From an uncultured Selenomonadales bacterium (GTDB lineage: Bacteria; Bacillota; Negativicutes; Selenomonadales; Selenomonadaceae): a DNA stretch of 64,000 nt. Of this stretch, positions 20,293-30,017 are shown one piece after another; the stretch's first letter is position 1; each line of letters opens with the position of its first letter. The position numbers and the translations under genes were made by a program. The stretch is from contig CAMJMR010000003.1 of NCBI GenBank assembly GCA_946407095.1, positions 1 through 64,000 of the forward strand, given 5' to 3'. The notes beneath the pieces were generated by a model, which did no database searches, had not been told where the DNA came from, and worked only from the letters and a program-made list of their open reading frames with translations.

Positions 20293-22170
20293 TCAGATTT
20301 TCGCTATCAAGTCGCGGTTGGCAACGTCGCTGACCAGTTCAAAGCTCAACTGCCTAAGCTTGGTGTTCGCCGCCGACAACTTCACGCGGACGCCGTCGCC
20401 GATGTGAAAGCTTTTGCCCGTCGCGTTGCCGATAAGCGCAAATTCCCGCTCGACGAACGCGTAATAGTCGTCTTTCAGCTCCGCCGCCCGAACAAGCCCG
20501 TCGACGCCGTTATCCAGCTCGACGAAGAAGCCAAAGTTCGTCACGCTCTCAATCACGCCGTCGAAGTGCTGACCGACAAACTGTTGCATGTACTCGACCG
20601 CCTTCAAGTCCAAAGCCTCGCGCTCAATGTCAATCGCCCGCCGCTCGCGCTCCGACGTCTGCTTCGATATTTCCTCCAGATTTTTTATGACGCCGCCGCG
20701 CAGTGCCCGATGAACGATTAAGTCGGGGTAGCGTCTTATCGGCGACGTGAAGTGCGTGTAGAACTTCGCCGCCAACCCGAAGTGCCCCAAGTTTTCCGGC
20801 GAATAGCGCGCCTGTTGCATTGTCCGCAGCGCGTAGGTCGTGATGACGCGTTCGGCGGGCAAGCCCTTGACTTTCGACAAAATCTTTTGGAAGTCTCTCG
20901 GCTCGGAGGCCTTCGATATGTGCAGGCTGAAGTGCGCAAGCAGTTGATTCAGCGTCAAGACTTTGTCGGGATTGGGCAGCTCGTGGACGCGGTACAGGCT
21001 CGGAATTTTTTTCTTGAGCGTGTGCTCGGCGACGGTCTCGTTGGCAAGCAACATGCATTCTTCGATTATCGATTCGGCGACGGTCTGAATGCGTTTCGTT
21101 ATCGCAAGCGGCTTGCCCGCCTCGTTCAGGACGATTTTCATTTCGGGCAAGTCAAAGTCAATCGCGCCGCGCTCCGCCCGAATTTTTTTCCGCAAGCCGT
21201 GAATTTTTTTCAGCGCGTTTAAGTTGTCGGCGCAGGCAGAAAGTTCGCGGTCTCCGTCCAGAAAACGGTTGACTTGCGTATAACTCAGCCTCTTGAAGAC
21301 GTGAATCACCGTCGGGAATATTTTATAGTCGACGACGTTGCCCTCCGCGTTCAAGTTCATTTCGCACGCCACAGCCAAGCGGTCGACACCCGCGTTGAGG
21401 CTGCAAATGCCGTTGGACAGCTCGCGGGGCAACATGGGGACGACTCGGTCGACGGGATAAATGCTGGTGCCGCGCTCGAAGGCCTCGCGGTCAAGGGCGG
21501 TGTGCGGGCGGACGTAGTGGCTCACGTCGGCGATATAAACTCCCAAAAAAAATCCGCCGTCGCGTTCTTCGGCGAAAACCCCGTCGTCAAGGTCTTTGGC
21601 GTCTTCGCCGTCGATAGTGACGATTTTCAAGTTGCGGCGGTCGATTCGGCTGGCAACCTCCTGCGCGGCGGGCTCAAGTTCGATTCTCGATGCCTCGGCC
21701 TGCACTTCGGGCGGAAAATCCTCCTCGACGCTGTGACTGCGCAAAATCCCGCGAATCTCGACGCCGGGCGCATTCTCCTTGCCCAAAACCTCGACGACGT
21801 GCCCGCGCAGGGGACTCCATGACGTGACTTTGACGACGACCTTAGTTTTGGCGGCGAAGTGTTCGCGGTAGTGCGGCAAGACGATTTCTTGAGTGATGCG
21901 CTTGTCGTCGGGCTCGACGGCGATTTTTTTGCCCAAGCGTACCAGCGTGCCCACGACGATTTGATTGACGCGCTCCGTGACTTCGACAACGTGACCTTCT
22001 CGCCGCCCGCGCCATTGGTCGACGACTTTGACTTTGACTTTATCGCCGTTGAAAGCTCCGCGCAGATTGTCGGGCGCAATGAAGATATCCGTGCCGTCGT
22101 CATCGGGCGTGACGAAGCCGAAGCCCTTCAAGTTGACGCTTAGCTTGCCGACGATAAACTTATCCCTCAT
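20293..22170 (-). CDS. rnr: Ribonuclease R
   Basis: TIDGEDAKDLDDGVFAE, YIADVSHYV, SPIRRYPDLIVHR, C-terminal S1 domain. Confidence 0.96.
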   Translation of the reverse strand: MRDKFIVGKLSVNLKGFGFVTPDDDGTDIFIAPDNLRGAFNGDKVKVKVVDQWRGRREGHVVEVTERVNQIVVGTLVRLGKKIAVEPDDKRITQEIVLPHYREHFAAKTKVVVKVTSWSPLRGHVVEVLGKENAPGVEIRGILRSHSVEEDFPPEVQAEASRIELEPAAQEVASRIDRRNLKIVTIDGEDAKDLDDGVFAEERDGGFFLGVYIADVSHYVRPHTALDREAFERGTSIYPVDRVVPMLPRELSNGICSLNAGVDRLAVACEMNLNAEGNVVDYKIFPTVIHVFKRLSYTQVNRFLDGDRELSACADNLNALKKIHGLRKKIRAERGAIDFDLPEMKIVLNEAGKPLAITKRIQTVAESIIEECMLLANETVAEHTLKKKIPSLYRVHELPNPDKVLTLNQLLAHFSLHISKASEPRDFQKILSKVKGLPAERVITTYALRTMQQARYSPENLGHFGLAAKFYTHFTSPIRRYPDLIVHRALRGGVIKNLEEISKQTSERERRAIDIEREALDLKAVEYMQQFVGQHFDGVIESVTNFGFFVELDNGVDGLVRAAELKDDYYAFVEREFALIGNATGKSFHIGDGVRVKLSAANTKLRQLSFELVSDVANRDLIAKI

Positions 22171-22559
22171 GACAAAGCCACGACCGCGAATTTAGCCGTC
22201 GCCTCCGCCGTGATTGTGCCGTCCGCCGTCTCGACAGTCGCGCGCGTCGTGATGATGTTGCGCCGTTGACTTTCCGCCCATGCCGAAATTTTCAGCTCCT
22301 GTTCGACGGGCGTCGGGAATTTGTAACGGACTTCAAGCCGTCCTGTCATTGCCCGCTCGTTATACTTCGCGGCGATAAATTTGCACATGGTCTCGTCCAG
22401 CATGGTTGAGATAATGCCTCCGTGCGCCGCGCCCTCGTAGCCTTGAAACTCTTTGGGCAAAGTCTTTCGCGTCGTGACCTTTTCGCCGTCGAAGTCGAAC
22501 GTCAAATGCAAGCCGATAGGATTTTTCGCCCCGCAAGCAAAGCAGTAATCGTCACTCAT
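22167..22559 (-). CDS. PaaI-family hotdog thioesterase
   Basis: CFACGAKNPIGLHL...GAAHGGIISTMLDETM. Confidence 0.9.
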   Translation of the reverse strand: MSDDYCFACGAKNPIGLHLTFDFDGEKVTTRKTLPKEFQGYEGAAHGGIISTMLDETMCKFIAAKYNERAMTGRLEVRYKFPTPVEQELKISAWAESQRRNIITTRATVETADGTITAEATAKFAVVALS

Positions 22560-22571
22560 TCAATCATCTCC

Positions 22572-23160
22572 TTAAAGTTCAAAGTACCAGCCGAAAATAT
22601 TTTTGATTTTGACTTTGAAGCCGTCCAAAACATCCACGGGCACTTCCGATTCTACTTGCGCGCGTTCGTCTTCGGGCAGCCTCGCCAATTCGTCGTCGCT
22701 CCAATTTTGATACAGCCCGCCGAATTCGTATTTGCCGCCGCGCAAGAAGGTAAACTTCAACGGTTTCGCGCCACGGGTCAATCATCCAATATTCTTTGAC
22801 GCCGTTGCGCTCGTAGGTGTCTTTCTTGATGCCGATGTCGCGTTTCATTGTCGAGCGGGAAAAAACTTCGGCAACCATGTCGGGCACGCCGTCAATCGTC
22901 TTTTTTATGTTGTCGAAGACGGTTTTGGGGGTCGACGCGCTGTAATAGACAAAATCCGGACGAAAAATATTTTCAGGCGAAAAATCCAGTTCCAAATTAC
23001 AAAATTGACAGCCGAGCTTATTTGTCCGCGCGTGCCAGCCAATGAGTATGGCTAAATTCGATTTAATTATTCCTTCGCCAATGGTATCGCTAAGCTGAAT
23101 AAATTTTTTCCCGCCGATAATCTCGTATCTGTCGGGGTCGCGGAAAATTTCGGTTGCCAT
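22572..23160 (-). pseudogene. Uma2-family gene disrupted by a +1 frameshift near ~22745
   Basis: Frame 1 gives MATEIFRDPDRYEIIGGKK...EYWMIDPWRETVEVYLL, then shifts; RGGKYEFGGLYQNWSDDELARLPEDERAQVESEVPVDVLDGFKVKI continues in another frame (CTTCTTGCGCGGCGGC versus expected CTTCTGCGCGGCGGC). Confidence 0.85.
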
Positions 23161-23173
23161 TTGAATCGCCTCC

Positions 23174-23593
23174 TCAAGAATATTTTTCGGCAAGCCACCC
23201 CGCCAACATATCGCCGACTTCGCGCAGATAAGTGACATGTTCGCGAAAAGTTTTACCGTCCATTGCCTCGAAGGTTTGCGCGGTTTTTTCGTAGCTGTCC
23301 AAAATCGCGCGCGGAGCCGACTTGCCCGCGTCAATCAAATCCTGAACCTCGTAATGGGCGGCGGGGTCTTCAATCATGACGATTTTCACTTCAAGAGCGT
23401 TGGCGTCTCGGTCGGTTATCGCCAAATGTTTTCCGCCCGAACGAAGATTTTCGGCTACCTGCGCGAATGCATTGGCGGCGCGTTTCTTTTCGACGGCGGG
23501 GCTGCCCGCAACGTAACCGTCCAAGGAAATCGTCTTGCGCTTGACGACGGGCGTTTCAATCAGGAAAAATTTTTGTCCGAACATTTCAGTCAA
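23174..23593 (-). CDS. Hypothetical protein (139 aa)
   Basis: Complete ORF overlapping the downstream esterase start by 4 nt. Confidence 0.6.
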   Translation of the reverse strand: MTEMFGQKFFLIETPVVKRKTISLDGYVAGSPAVEKKRAANAFAQVAENLRSGGKHLAITDRDANALEVKIVMIEDPAAHYEVQDLIDAGKSAPRAILDSYEKTAQTFEAMDGKTFREHVTYLREVGDMLAGWLAEKYS

Positions 23594-24339
23594 CCTCTCA
23601 AGAAATGCAAGACCGTCTCGAAGACGAAATCCCTTTCCTCGGCAAGCGGCAACAAATGACCGCTGTTGGGCACCGTGACGATTTGTTTTGCCTTTGCGCC
23701 GACGTTGTCCATTATGAAGCGTGCAGAGCGCGGCTGAGCCGTATGATCCTCCTCGCCGTGCATGATGAGTATCGGCGTGTTGATTTGCGGCAAAAGGTTT
23801 TTCACGTCGTCAATCAAGTCAAGCAGCTCGTGCACGCTGACCAGCGGCGTCTTCTTGTAAACTTCATTGGCGGCTTGCGGCACGTTGTCCAATTTTCGGC
23901 GCGGCTGAACGATGCAGGCATTCCCGCAAAATTCTCGCGGCGGCAGGTTTTTAAGCCCCAAGCCCTCGTCAATGAAAATCGGCGCGGCAAGCGTCACAAT
24001 CTTTGCAACTTCGCGCTCCGTCGAAAGTTTTAGCGTCAAGAGCCCGCCCATTGAGTGTCCGACTGCGAAAATGGTATCGCAAGCCCCGCGCAGAATCGCA
24101 AAGCCGTCGAGCACCGAATTAAACCAATCATCTTTGTTGGTGCGCATAAGATTGTTTTCGTCGACGCCGTGCCCCGCTAAGCGCGGACAAAGCACCGTGA
24201 AGCCTGCGCGGTTAAGGCATTCGCCGAGCAAAAGCAGTTCGACGGGCAAGCCCGTGAAGCCGTGAATCAACAAGACGCCGTTCTTGCCGCCGCCGATGAA
24301 AAAAGGTTCTCCGCCGTTAATCAAGGTATATTCCTCCAA
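23590..24339 (-). CDS. Alpha/beta hydrolase (carboxylesterase-like)
   Basis: VLLIHGFTG, GHSMGGLL, HGEEDHT, PNSGHLLPL. Confidence 0.9.
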   Translation of the reverse strand: MEEYTLINGGEPFFIGGGKNGVLLIHGFTGLPVELLLLGECLNRAGFTVLCPRLAGHGVDENNLMRTNKDDWFNSVLDGFAILRGACDTIFAVGHSMGGLLTLKLSTEREVAKIVTLAAPIFIDEGLGLKNLPPREFCGNACIVQPRRKLDNVPQAANEVYKKTPLVSVHELLDLIDDVKNLLPQINTPILIMHGEEDHTAQPRSARFIMDNVGAKAKQIVTVPNSGHLLPLAEERDFVFETVLHFLRG

Positions 24340-24561
24340 AATATTTTTTACGAGACTAGCAATGCGTCAGCGTTGCGTTTCGGCGCGGCGACTAACTCAA
24401 AATCATTCACGAGTAGCGGCGCGTCCGCTGTTCCGCCGCTTTTAAAGCGGCCGAAAGGGCAATCATAACTTTCAGCACAGAAAAAAAATATCCTGTTTAT
24501 GCCGCAAAAAAATCGACGCGGAACGGTTAAGCTCTGCGTCGGTTTAAATTTTTGTCTGTAA

Positions 24562-25200
24562 CTATTTGGTCAAGCTGTCCATGCGTTCAAGCGGCGTGCT
24601 CAAATCCATGTGCCCCGAAAGAGTTTCAATTTCCTTTCCGTCGACCAAAAACTTCACGCGCTTGACTTCGGGGAAATTGGTCAGCGTGTCGACGACCGAG
24701 CCTATCAAAAGTTCTTCGCCCGTCGAGCCGCCGACAAAAGTTTTCGTCAAGCTGCCGTCGAAATCAACCGTCGCGAGTTCGCCGTCAACCTTGACGCTCC
24801 TAATCGCCGCGTTCTTCGGGAAAATTTTCGTCAAGTTCGTTTCCTTCGGCTCCTCAAGCAGACTTTCAACGGCGGCGGTGTACTTATCGGTTTTGTCGCT
24901 TACGAGGACTTCGCGCTCCACTTCGACGAGCTTCATGCCCGAATCGTCGGGATAGTAGACTTTGACGTTCATCGATTGGACATCCTTTCCGTGTTTCGCG
25001 GTCGCGGGTGCCTTGGGCTCAACGTTTTTGTCAGGCGCGGGTTCGACGGGTTTTACTTCGGGCAAGTCGGGTTTCACGTCGGTTTGAGCCTGCGCGGGCG
25101 TCTTGGACGGTTTTTCGGGCGGATTGTCGACGGGCGGCTTATCGCAACCCGCCGTAATCAGCATCAGCGCGAGCAGTGCCGGCATTAAAATTTTCTTCAC
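24562..25200 (-). CDS. GerMN-domain lipoprotein
   Basis: LITAGCDKP lipobox; VKVYYPDDSGMKLVEVERE...VESLLEEP...LLIGSVVDTLTNFPEVKRVKFLVDGKE. Confidence 0.87.
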   Translation of the reverse strand: MKKILMPALLALMLITAGCDKPPVDNPPEKPSKTPAQAQTDVKPDLPEVKPVEPAPDKNVEPKAPATAKHGKDVQSMNVKVYYPDDSGMKLVEVEREVLVSDKTDKYTAAVESLLEEPKETNLTKIFPKNAAIRSVKVDGELATVDFDGSLTKTFVGGSTGEELLIGSVVDTLTNFPEVKRVKFLVDGKEIETLSGHMDLSTPLERMDSLTK

Positions 25201-26249
25201 GATTCATATCCTCCTTGATTGAAGTAGCGGTTGACGGCGTTTGTAATTGCTTGCGCAAGTTTCTGCTGATAATCGCTTGAAGCCAAAAGTTTTTCTTCGC
25301 GCGGGTTGGTGATAAAGCCCAGCTCAATCAGCGAGGCGGGGCATTGCGAATGCGTCATAACGTAGAATCGAGCCGCTTTGACGCCGCGATTGTTCAGCCC
25401 GCCGAGCCTAAAAAGTTCTTCGTTGAGCAGGCGGGCGAGCCGCGAGCCTTTGACGGCATTTGGCGCGTGATAAGTTTCGACACCGTTGGCGTTGCTGTTT
25501 GAAAAGGCGTTGCAGTGGACGCTGATAAACAATTCGGCATTGGGTGGCGCCTTGTCGACGCGCGCTTGAAGTTCGGCGGCATCGGGCACGCCGGGCGCGG
25601 CAACGTCAATATCGGTCGTGCGTGTCATTACGACTTGATAGCCCGCGTCGGTCAAAAGCCTCTCCGCCTTGAGCGAGACTGCCAACGAAACAGATTTTTC
25701 GCTGACACCCGTGGGACCTATCGCGCCCCAATCGGAGCCGCCGTGACCGGGGTCAAGCACGACGATTCTGCCGTTCCCGTCGTAAGACGAGTAAGTGTCC
25801 TCTTTGGGCGCGGAATATTTTTTCACGTCGAGGACGATACGAGCGTCCTTTTTGTCGGAGCGGTTGGCGGGCTCAAGCAAGACTGTCACATTATCTGCGA
25901 CAGCCTCTTTGAAGTAAACTTGGATGCCGGTGTGACGTTTCTGCGTCTTGTTGACGAGGATTTTCTCTACGCAGTTGCGCGCGTCCGATTGAATTTGCGT
26001 GCCCGAAACGCGGCTTACTCTGCCGGGCAAAGCGTTATCGAGTTCGACGCGCAGGAGCCCTTCGCGCAATTCGGTCGACACGTTGCTTGAGTCGAGCTTG
26101 CCGCCGCTGTAGGAAATTTCAATGCGCACGGTTTCGTTATTCAAGTCGAAGGCGGTTATGCCCGTGAGTTCGGCGGGCTTGGCGGAGGCCGTCCCAGCGA
26201 GTGCCAGCACCAGCATAAGACTGAAGCACGTCAAAATTTTTCTCAGCAA
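25197..26249 (-). CDS. N-acetylmuramoyl-L-alanine amidase (AMIN + Amidase_3)
   Basis: VVLDPGHGGSDWGAIGPTG, VMTRTTDID, SVHCNAFSN, ELGFITNPREEKLL. Confidence 0.94.
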   Translation of the reverse strand: MLRKILTCFSLMLVLALAGTASAKPAELTGITAFDLNNETVRIEISYSGGKLDSSNVSTELREGLLRVELDNALPGRVSRVSGTQIQSDARNCVEKILVNKTQKRHTGIQVYFKEAVADNVTVLLEPANRSDKKDARIVLDVKKYSAPKEDTYSSYDGNGRIVVLDPGHGGSDWGAIGPTGVSEKSVSLAVSLKAERLLTDAGYQVVMTRTTDIDVAAPGVPDAAELQARVDKAPPNAELFISVHCNAFSNSNANGVETYHAPNAVKGSRLARLLNEELFRLGGLNNRGVKAARFYVMTHSQCPASLIELGFITNPREEKLLASSDYQQKLAQAITNAVNRYFNQGGYES

Positions 26250-26258
26250 ATTAATTCC

Positions 26259-26525
26259 TCATTCCTGATTCCTTGTTCCTAATTGACTTCGCGCCTCGTC
26301 GAGTGCCGCTTGAGTTTTTTCTTCGGCGCGGGCAAGCGTCAGCGTAAAGTATTCGCCTTCGGCGGCGTCTTCGGGCAGGAAGTCGGCGGGCAACACGAAT
26401 TGCCTGAACTCGTCCTCCTCGTCTTCGACGTAGAAAACTGCCGTCGCCGAGCCGTCCTCCAGCTCTTCGATTCGGTCAAGGTACGCGGTTATTTCTTTTT
26501 GTCTTTTTTCTTCTGCGCTATCCAT
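26259..26525 (-). CDS. DUF3006-like small acidic protein
   Basis: YLDRIEELEDGSATAVFY...FRQFVLPADFLPEDAAEGEYFTL; adjacent to ComEC-like hydrolase. Confidence 0.75.
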   Translation of the reverse strand: MDSAEEKRQKEITAYLDRIEELEDGSATAVFYVEDEEDEFRQFVLPADFLPEDAAEGEYFTLTLARAEEKTQAALDEARSQLGTRNQE

Positions 26526-27556
26526 TTGTCGAGCCAATCCTCCTTTCGTTCGGGCGTGACGGAAAAGGTTTTGCCGTCGCTTACGACAGTGATTGTGCCG
26601 TTCCAGCGCGTGCAGTAGATGTGATTTTTGTCGATGCCTTCCGCCAAATAATTTTGAAGCGGATCAAGGTGCGGGTGTCCGTAGGTGTTGCGGCGTTCTT
26701 CTTCGGGGCCGCAGGAAATTAAGACGCAGCTCGGCGCAACGGTCTTGACGAAATTTTCCGTCGACGCGGTGTAGCTGCCGTGGTGTCCCGCCTTGAGGAT
26801 GTCGCATTTCAAATCCTTGGCGTCGTTGTCAGCCCAAATTTCGGATTCGACTTTGCGTTCGGCGTCGCCCGTGAACATCATGGAAAATTTTTTGTAAGTG
26901 AGCTTGCCGACGACCGATTCGTTATTGGGGTCAGATTTTTCCTTGCCGCCGTTGACGGCGTTGACGACTTCGGGCAAGGGGTAAAGCACTTTGAACTTGA
27001 CGGAGTTCCCGAAGTCAAGCGTGTCGCCGGCCTTGAGCGCGGTGCACTTAATGCCCTTATCGGCGGCGGCCTTGATGTAGCTTTTGTAGAGCGGCGCGGC
27101 GGCGGCTACGCCGTTATCGTAGACTTCGCCGACAGAAATTTTTTCCAGATAGGGATTTGCCTTGAGTTCCTTGTTGCTCGGGTTGATTAAGACTTTCGCG
27201 TTGCCTATGTGGTCTGCGTGCGGGTGCGTCAAGATGAGCTTGTCGATTTTGGTGACGGAAAGTTTTTCCAGCTCGCCGACCAAAAGTTCGCGCTCGTCAG
27301 TGTCCGACGTGTCGATTAGGACGTTTTGCTTGCCGGTCTGAATCAAAATCGCATCGCCCTGCCCGACGTTCAGCATGGAAATTTTCAAGTCGCCTTTGAC
27401 GACCTGCGCGGGCGCGGCTTCCGCTTGAGTTTCCTGCTTGGGTTGAGTGTCCGTCTTGGCTTGCGAATCGTTTTTGGGTTCGTCCTTTGCTTGACTGCCG
27501 CAGCCGCCCAGAATGAACGTCGCAAGCATGAGCACCGTTAAGAAAATTTTTTTCAT
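26489..27556 (-). CDS. ComEC/Rec2-like MBL-fold lipoprotein hydrolase
   Basis: Lipobox FILGGCGSQ; MLNVGQGDAILIQTGKQNVLIDT, LTHPHADHIGN, GHHGSYTAS. Confidence 0.9.
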   Translation of the reverse strand: MKKIFLTVLMLATFILGGCGSQAKDEPKNDSQAKTDTQPKQETQAEAAPAQVVKGDLKISMLNVGQGDAILIQTGKQNVLIDTSDTDERELLVGELEKLSVTKIDKLILTHPHADHIGNAKVLINPSNKELKANPYLEKISVGEVYDNGVAAAAPLYKSYIKAAADKGIKCTALKAGDTLDFGNSVKFKVLYPLPEVVNAVNGGKEKSDPNNESVVGKLTYKKFSMMFTGDAERKVESEIWADNDAKDLKCDILKAGHHGSYTASTENFVKTVAPSCVLISCGPEEERRNTYGHPHLDPLQNYLAEGIDKNHIYCTRWNGTITVVSDGKTFSVTPERKEDWLDKWIAQKKKDKKK

Positions 27557-27560
27557 TGAA

Positions 27561-27755
27561 TCATCCTTTCTGCTCGTTTTTGTAGACGATGTAAAGCCGA
27601 ATGAGTTTGGTAACCGTCCAGAAAGCGAACGACGCCATGTAGATTTTGTCCAGCAGTGACAGGTTATCGTAGTCGAAGTGCACGAACAGGAATATCGCCG
27701 CCAAAATGATTAGCCCGTCCATTTTGTCGAACGCTTTCCGCAAAATCTCAATCAA
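27561..27755 (-). CDS. Small membrane protein
   Basis: 64-aa ORF with two hydrophobic segments. Confidence 0.5.
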   Translation of the reverse strand: MIEILRKAFDKMDGLIILAAIFLFVHFDYDNLSLLDKIYMASFAFWTVTKLIRLYIVYKNEQKG

Positions 27756-27837
27756 TGTTGCCGCCTCCTTTTTGCGAGGGATTATATCATGTTCCTTTCA
27801 TGTTTGACAAAGACTTTAATAAAAAATTTTGCAGGGC

Positions 27838-28072
27838 AGGGGCTGTCGGTAAGTTGGCGGCTCTGATTCGTTTCAATGACTTTTTTGTTTAGGATCTACT
27901 TTTTCTTTGTTCACCCAAAGAAAAAGTAGCAAAAAGAAAAGGTGCCTCGCAGGGGCGTAAATGTCCGCAACCCGCGCTGTCCGATAATTTAAGGTTGGTT
28001 GCCGCCGACGGTATTTGCATCACGCAAAAGCGTCGGCGGACGGCCGCCCGTCCTTGGGCGGCCTTTTTTCAG
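27838..28072. repeat. Modular hairpin-rich intergenic repeat, copy 2
   Basis: actttttctttgttcacccaaagaaaaagtagcaaa + tgcctcgcaggggcg + gcatcacgcaaaagcgtcggcggacggccgcccgtccttgggcggcc. Confidence 0.65.
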
Positions 28073-28142
28073 CAAATCTTCCCTACTTTACCAACAAACT
28101 AGCCTCAAAAAAATTTCCCCGCTGATGTCGGCGAGGAATGGT

Positions 28143-28883
28143 CTACGTGTTGTAAATTTTATAAATCTCGTCGGTATAAGAGCCGTCGGCATTGTGCACT
28201 ACAAGCGGCGGCAGAATTTGCAAGTTACCGGCATTCGCGCCCACGACCGCCTCCAACATTATCAAGTTAGCGTCGCGATTTGCTTTAGGCTGAATCGGGC
28301 GCAAGCGTTTCATTTCCATTTGCCTCCTGTGAAGTGCGTCTACTATTTCGCAGAGCCGCGAAGCCAAGTGAATCATGCAGAAGACGCCACGAAATTTCAA
28401 GGCGAAACGCGCCGCCGTCACTACGTCCTCAAGTGTCGCCGTGAACTCGTGCCGCGCCCGCGCTATGCCCGAAAGTTTATTCGCCGCGCCGTTTTTTATC
28501 GGCGTGTAGGGCGGATTCGCTATCGCCAAGTCAAAGCTCTCCGCCTTGAACAGCTCGCGATGTTTGCGATAATCGCCTTCCACTACCGAAATTTTTTCAG
28601 ATAAGCCGTTCAGTTCGACGTTGCGCCGCGCTATGTCTGCCATTTGCGCATTCAGCTCGACCGCGCAGATTTCCTTGACTTCGTCGGCTATCAAAAGCGG
28701 TATGACGCCCGTGCCCGTGCCCAAGTCCAGGACGCGGGCATTTCGCTTGAAGCGCGGGAAGTGCGCGATTAATACCGAATCCATCGAAAAGCAGAATTCG
28801 TTTTCGCTCTGAATGATGACGCGTCCCGACCGCATTAAGTCATCAAGCCGTTCGCCCTCGCGCAAGGAAATTTCGTCGCCCAT
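28143..28883 (-). CDS. tRNA1(Val) A37 N6-methyltransferase-like (TrmN6/YfiC)
   Basis: VLDLGTGTGVIPLL, IANPPYTP (NPPY). Confidence 0.9.
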   Translation of the reverse strand: MGDEISLREGERLDDLMRSGRVIIQSENEFCFSMDSVLIAHFPRFKRNARVLDLGTGTGVIPLLIADEVKEICAVELNAQMADIARRNVELNGLSEKISVVEGDYRKHRELFKAESFDLAIANPPYTPIKNGAANKLSGIARARHEFTATLEDVVTAARFALKFRGVFCMIHLASRLCEIVDALHRRQMEMKRLRPIQPKANRDANLIMLEAVVGANAGNLQILPPLVVHNADGSYTDEIYKIYNT

Positions 28884-29917
28884 TACTTTTTGGGCTCTCG
28901 CGAAGATTGACGACGCGTTTTATCGCCGCGCGGTCTGGTAGGGCGTTCGGGGTGCGGCGTGCGTTCGGGATTTTCGTTGCGGTTGTAGCGGCGATTGAAA
29001 GCCTCCGTCCTGCGCGGGCGTTCGGGACGTTCGGGCTTAGGCGCGGGCTCTTCAACCTGCGCGGCGTCCTCGGTCGATTCAAAATCCTCGGCATTGACGG
29101 GCAAAATATCTTCCCAACCAGCGACGACGGTTTTGTTGGTGTCAAGCAGAATCGTGGCGTTTCTGCGCGAAAAACTCACGGCAACGACTTTGCCCTCGCC
29201 GTCGGCCATCACTACGCGGCTGCCGACCCTCGGCTTGAACGTGACGCTTTGACGCGGCGCATTCTCGCAATACAAATCGTTTTCGTACTTGAGGCAACAC
29301 ATGAGCCGCCCGCAGACGCCGCTGATTTTCGTCGGGTTGAGCGACAAATTTTGGTCTTTGGCCATGCGAATCGACACGGGAATGAACTCGCCCAAGAACG
29401 ACGCGCAACAAAGCGGTCTGCCGCAACCGCCCATGCCGCCCAAAAGTTTTGCCTCGTCACGAACGCCCACTTGCCGCAGCTCGATACGCGTGCGGAATAT
29501 CGACGCCAAATCGCGGACAAGCTCGCGGAAGTCGACGCGCCCGTCCGCCGTGAAGAAGAAAATTATTTTGTTCACGTCGAATGTGAATTCCACGTTGATT
29601 AATTTCATCGGCAGGTTGTGTTCGGATATCTTCTGCAGGCAAATGTCGAACGCTCGCCTTTCGCCCGCGCGATTTTCTTCCAGCTTCAGCAAGTCGGCTT
29701 CGGTCGCCTTCCTGAAGATTTTTTTCAGCGGCAAACCAGGCTCCGATTCGGGATTTTCTTCGGCGGAAAGTTCGCGCGGCGCGACGACGACTTTGCCGCA
29801 CTCCAGCCCGCGTGCCGTCTCGACGATTACCGAATCGCCTTTGACCAGTTCCTCCTCGCCCGGCTCGAAGAAATAGATTTTCCCTGCCTTTTTTATTCTG
29901 ACTCCTATTATTTGCAC
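28883..29917 (-). CDS. ricT: PSP1-domain protein RicT (YaaT)
   Basis: GVRDEAKLLGGMGGCGRPLCCASFL, ISGVCGRLMCCLKYEN. Confidence 0.93.
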   Translation of the reverse strand: MQIIGVRIKKAGKIYFFEPGEEELVKGDSVIVETARGLECGKVVVAPRELSAEENPESEPGLPLKKIFRKATEADLLKLEENRAGERRAFDICLQKISEHNLPMKLINVEFTFDVNKIIFFFTADGRVDFRELVRDLASIFRTRIELRQVGVRDEAKLLGGMGGCGRPLCCASFLGEFIPVSIRMAKDQNLSLNPTKISGVCGRLMCCLKYENDLYCENAPRQSVTFKPRVGSRVVMADGEGKVVAVSFSRRNATILLDTNKTVVAGWEDILPVNAEDFESTEDAAQVEEPAPKPERPERPRRTEAFNRRYNRNENPERTPHPERPTRPRGDKTRRQSSREPKK

Positions 29918-30017
29918 GAATCATCCTCCAAACGTGACGTTTGATCCAGCGGACGCGCCTCAACGTTTCACAGTTGAAAGTAACCGCCCGCGTTCATACG
30001 CTTGCCCACAGGGCGCG

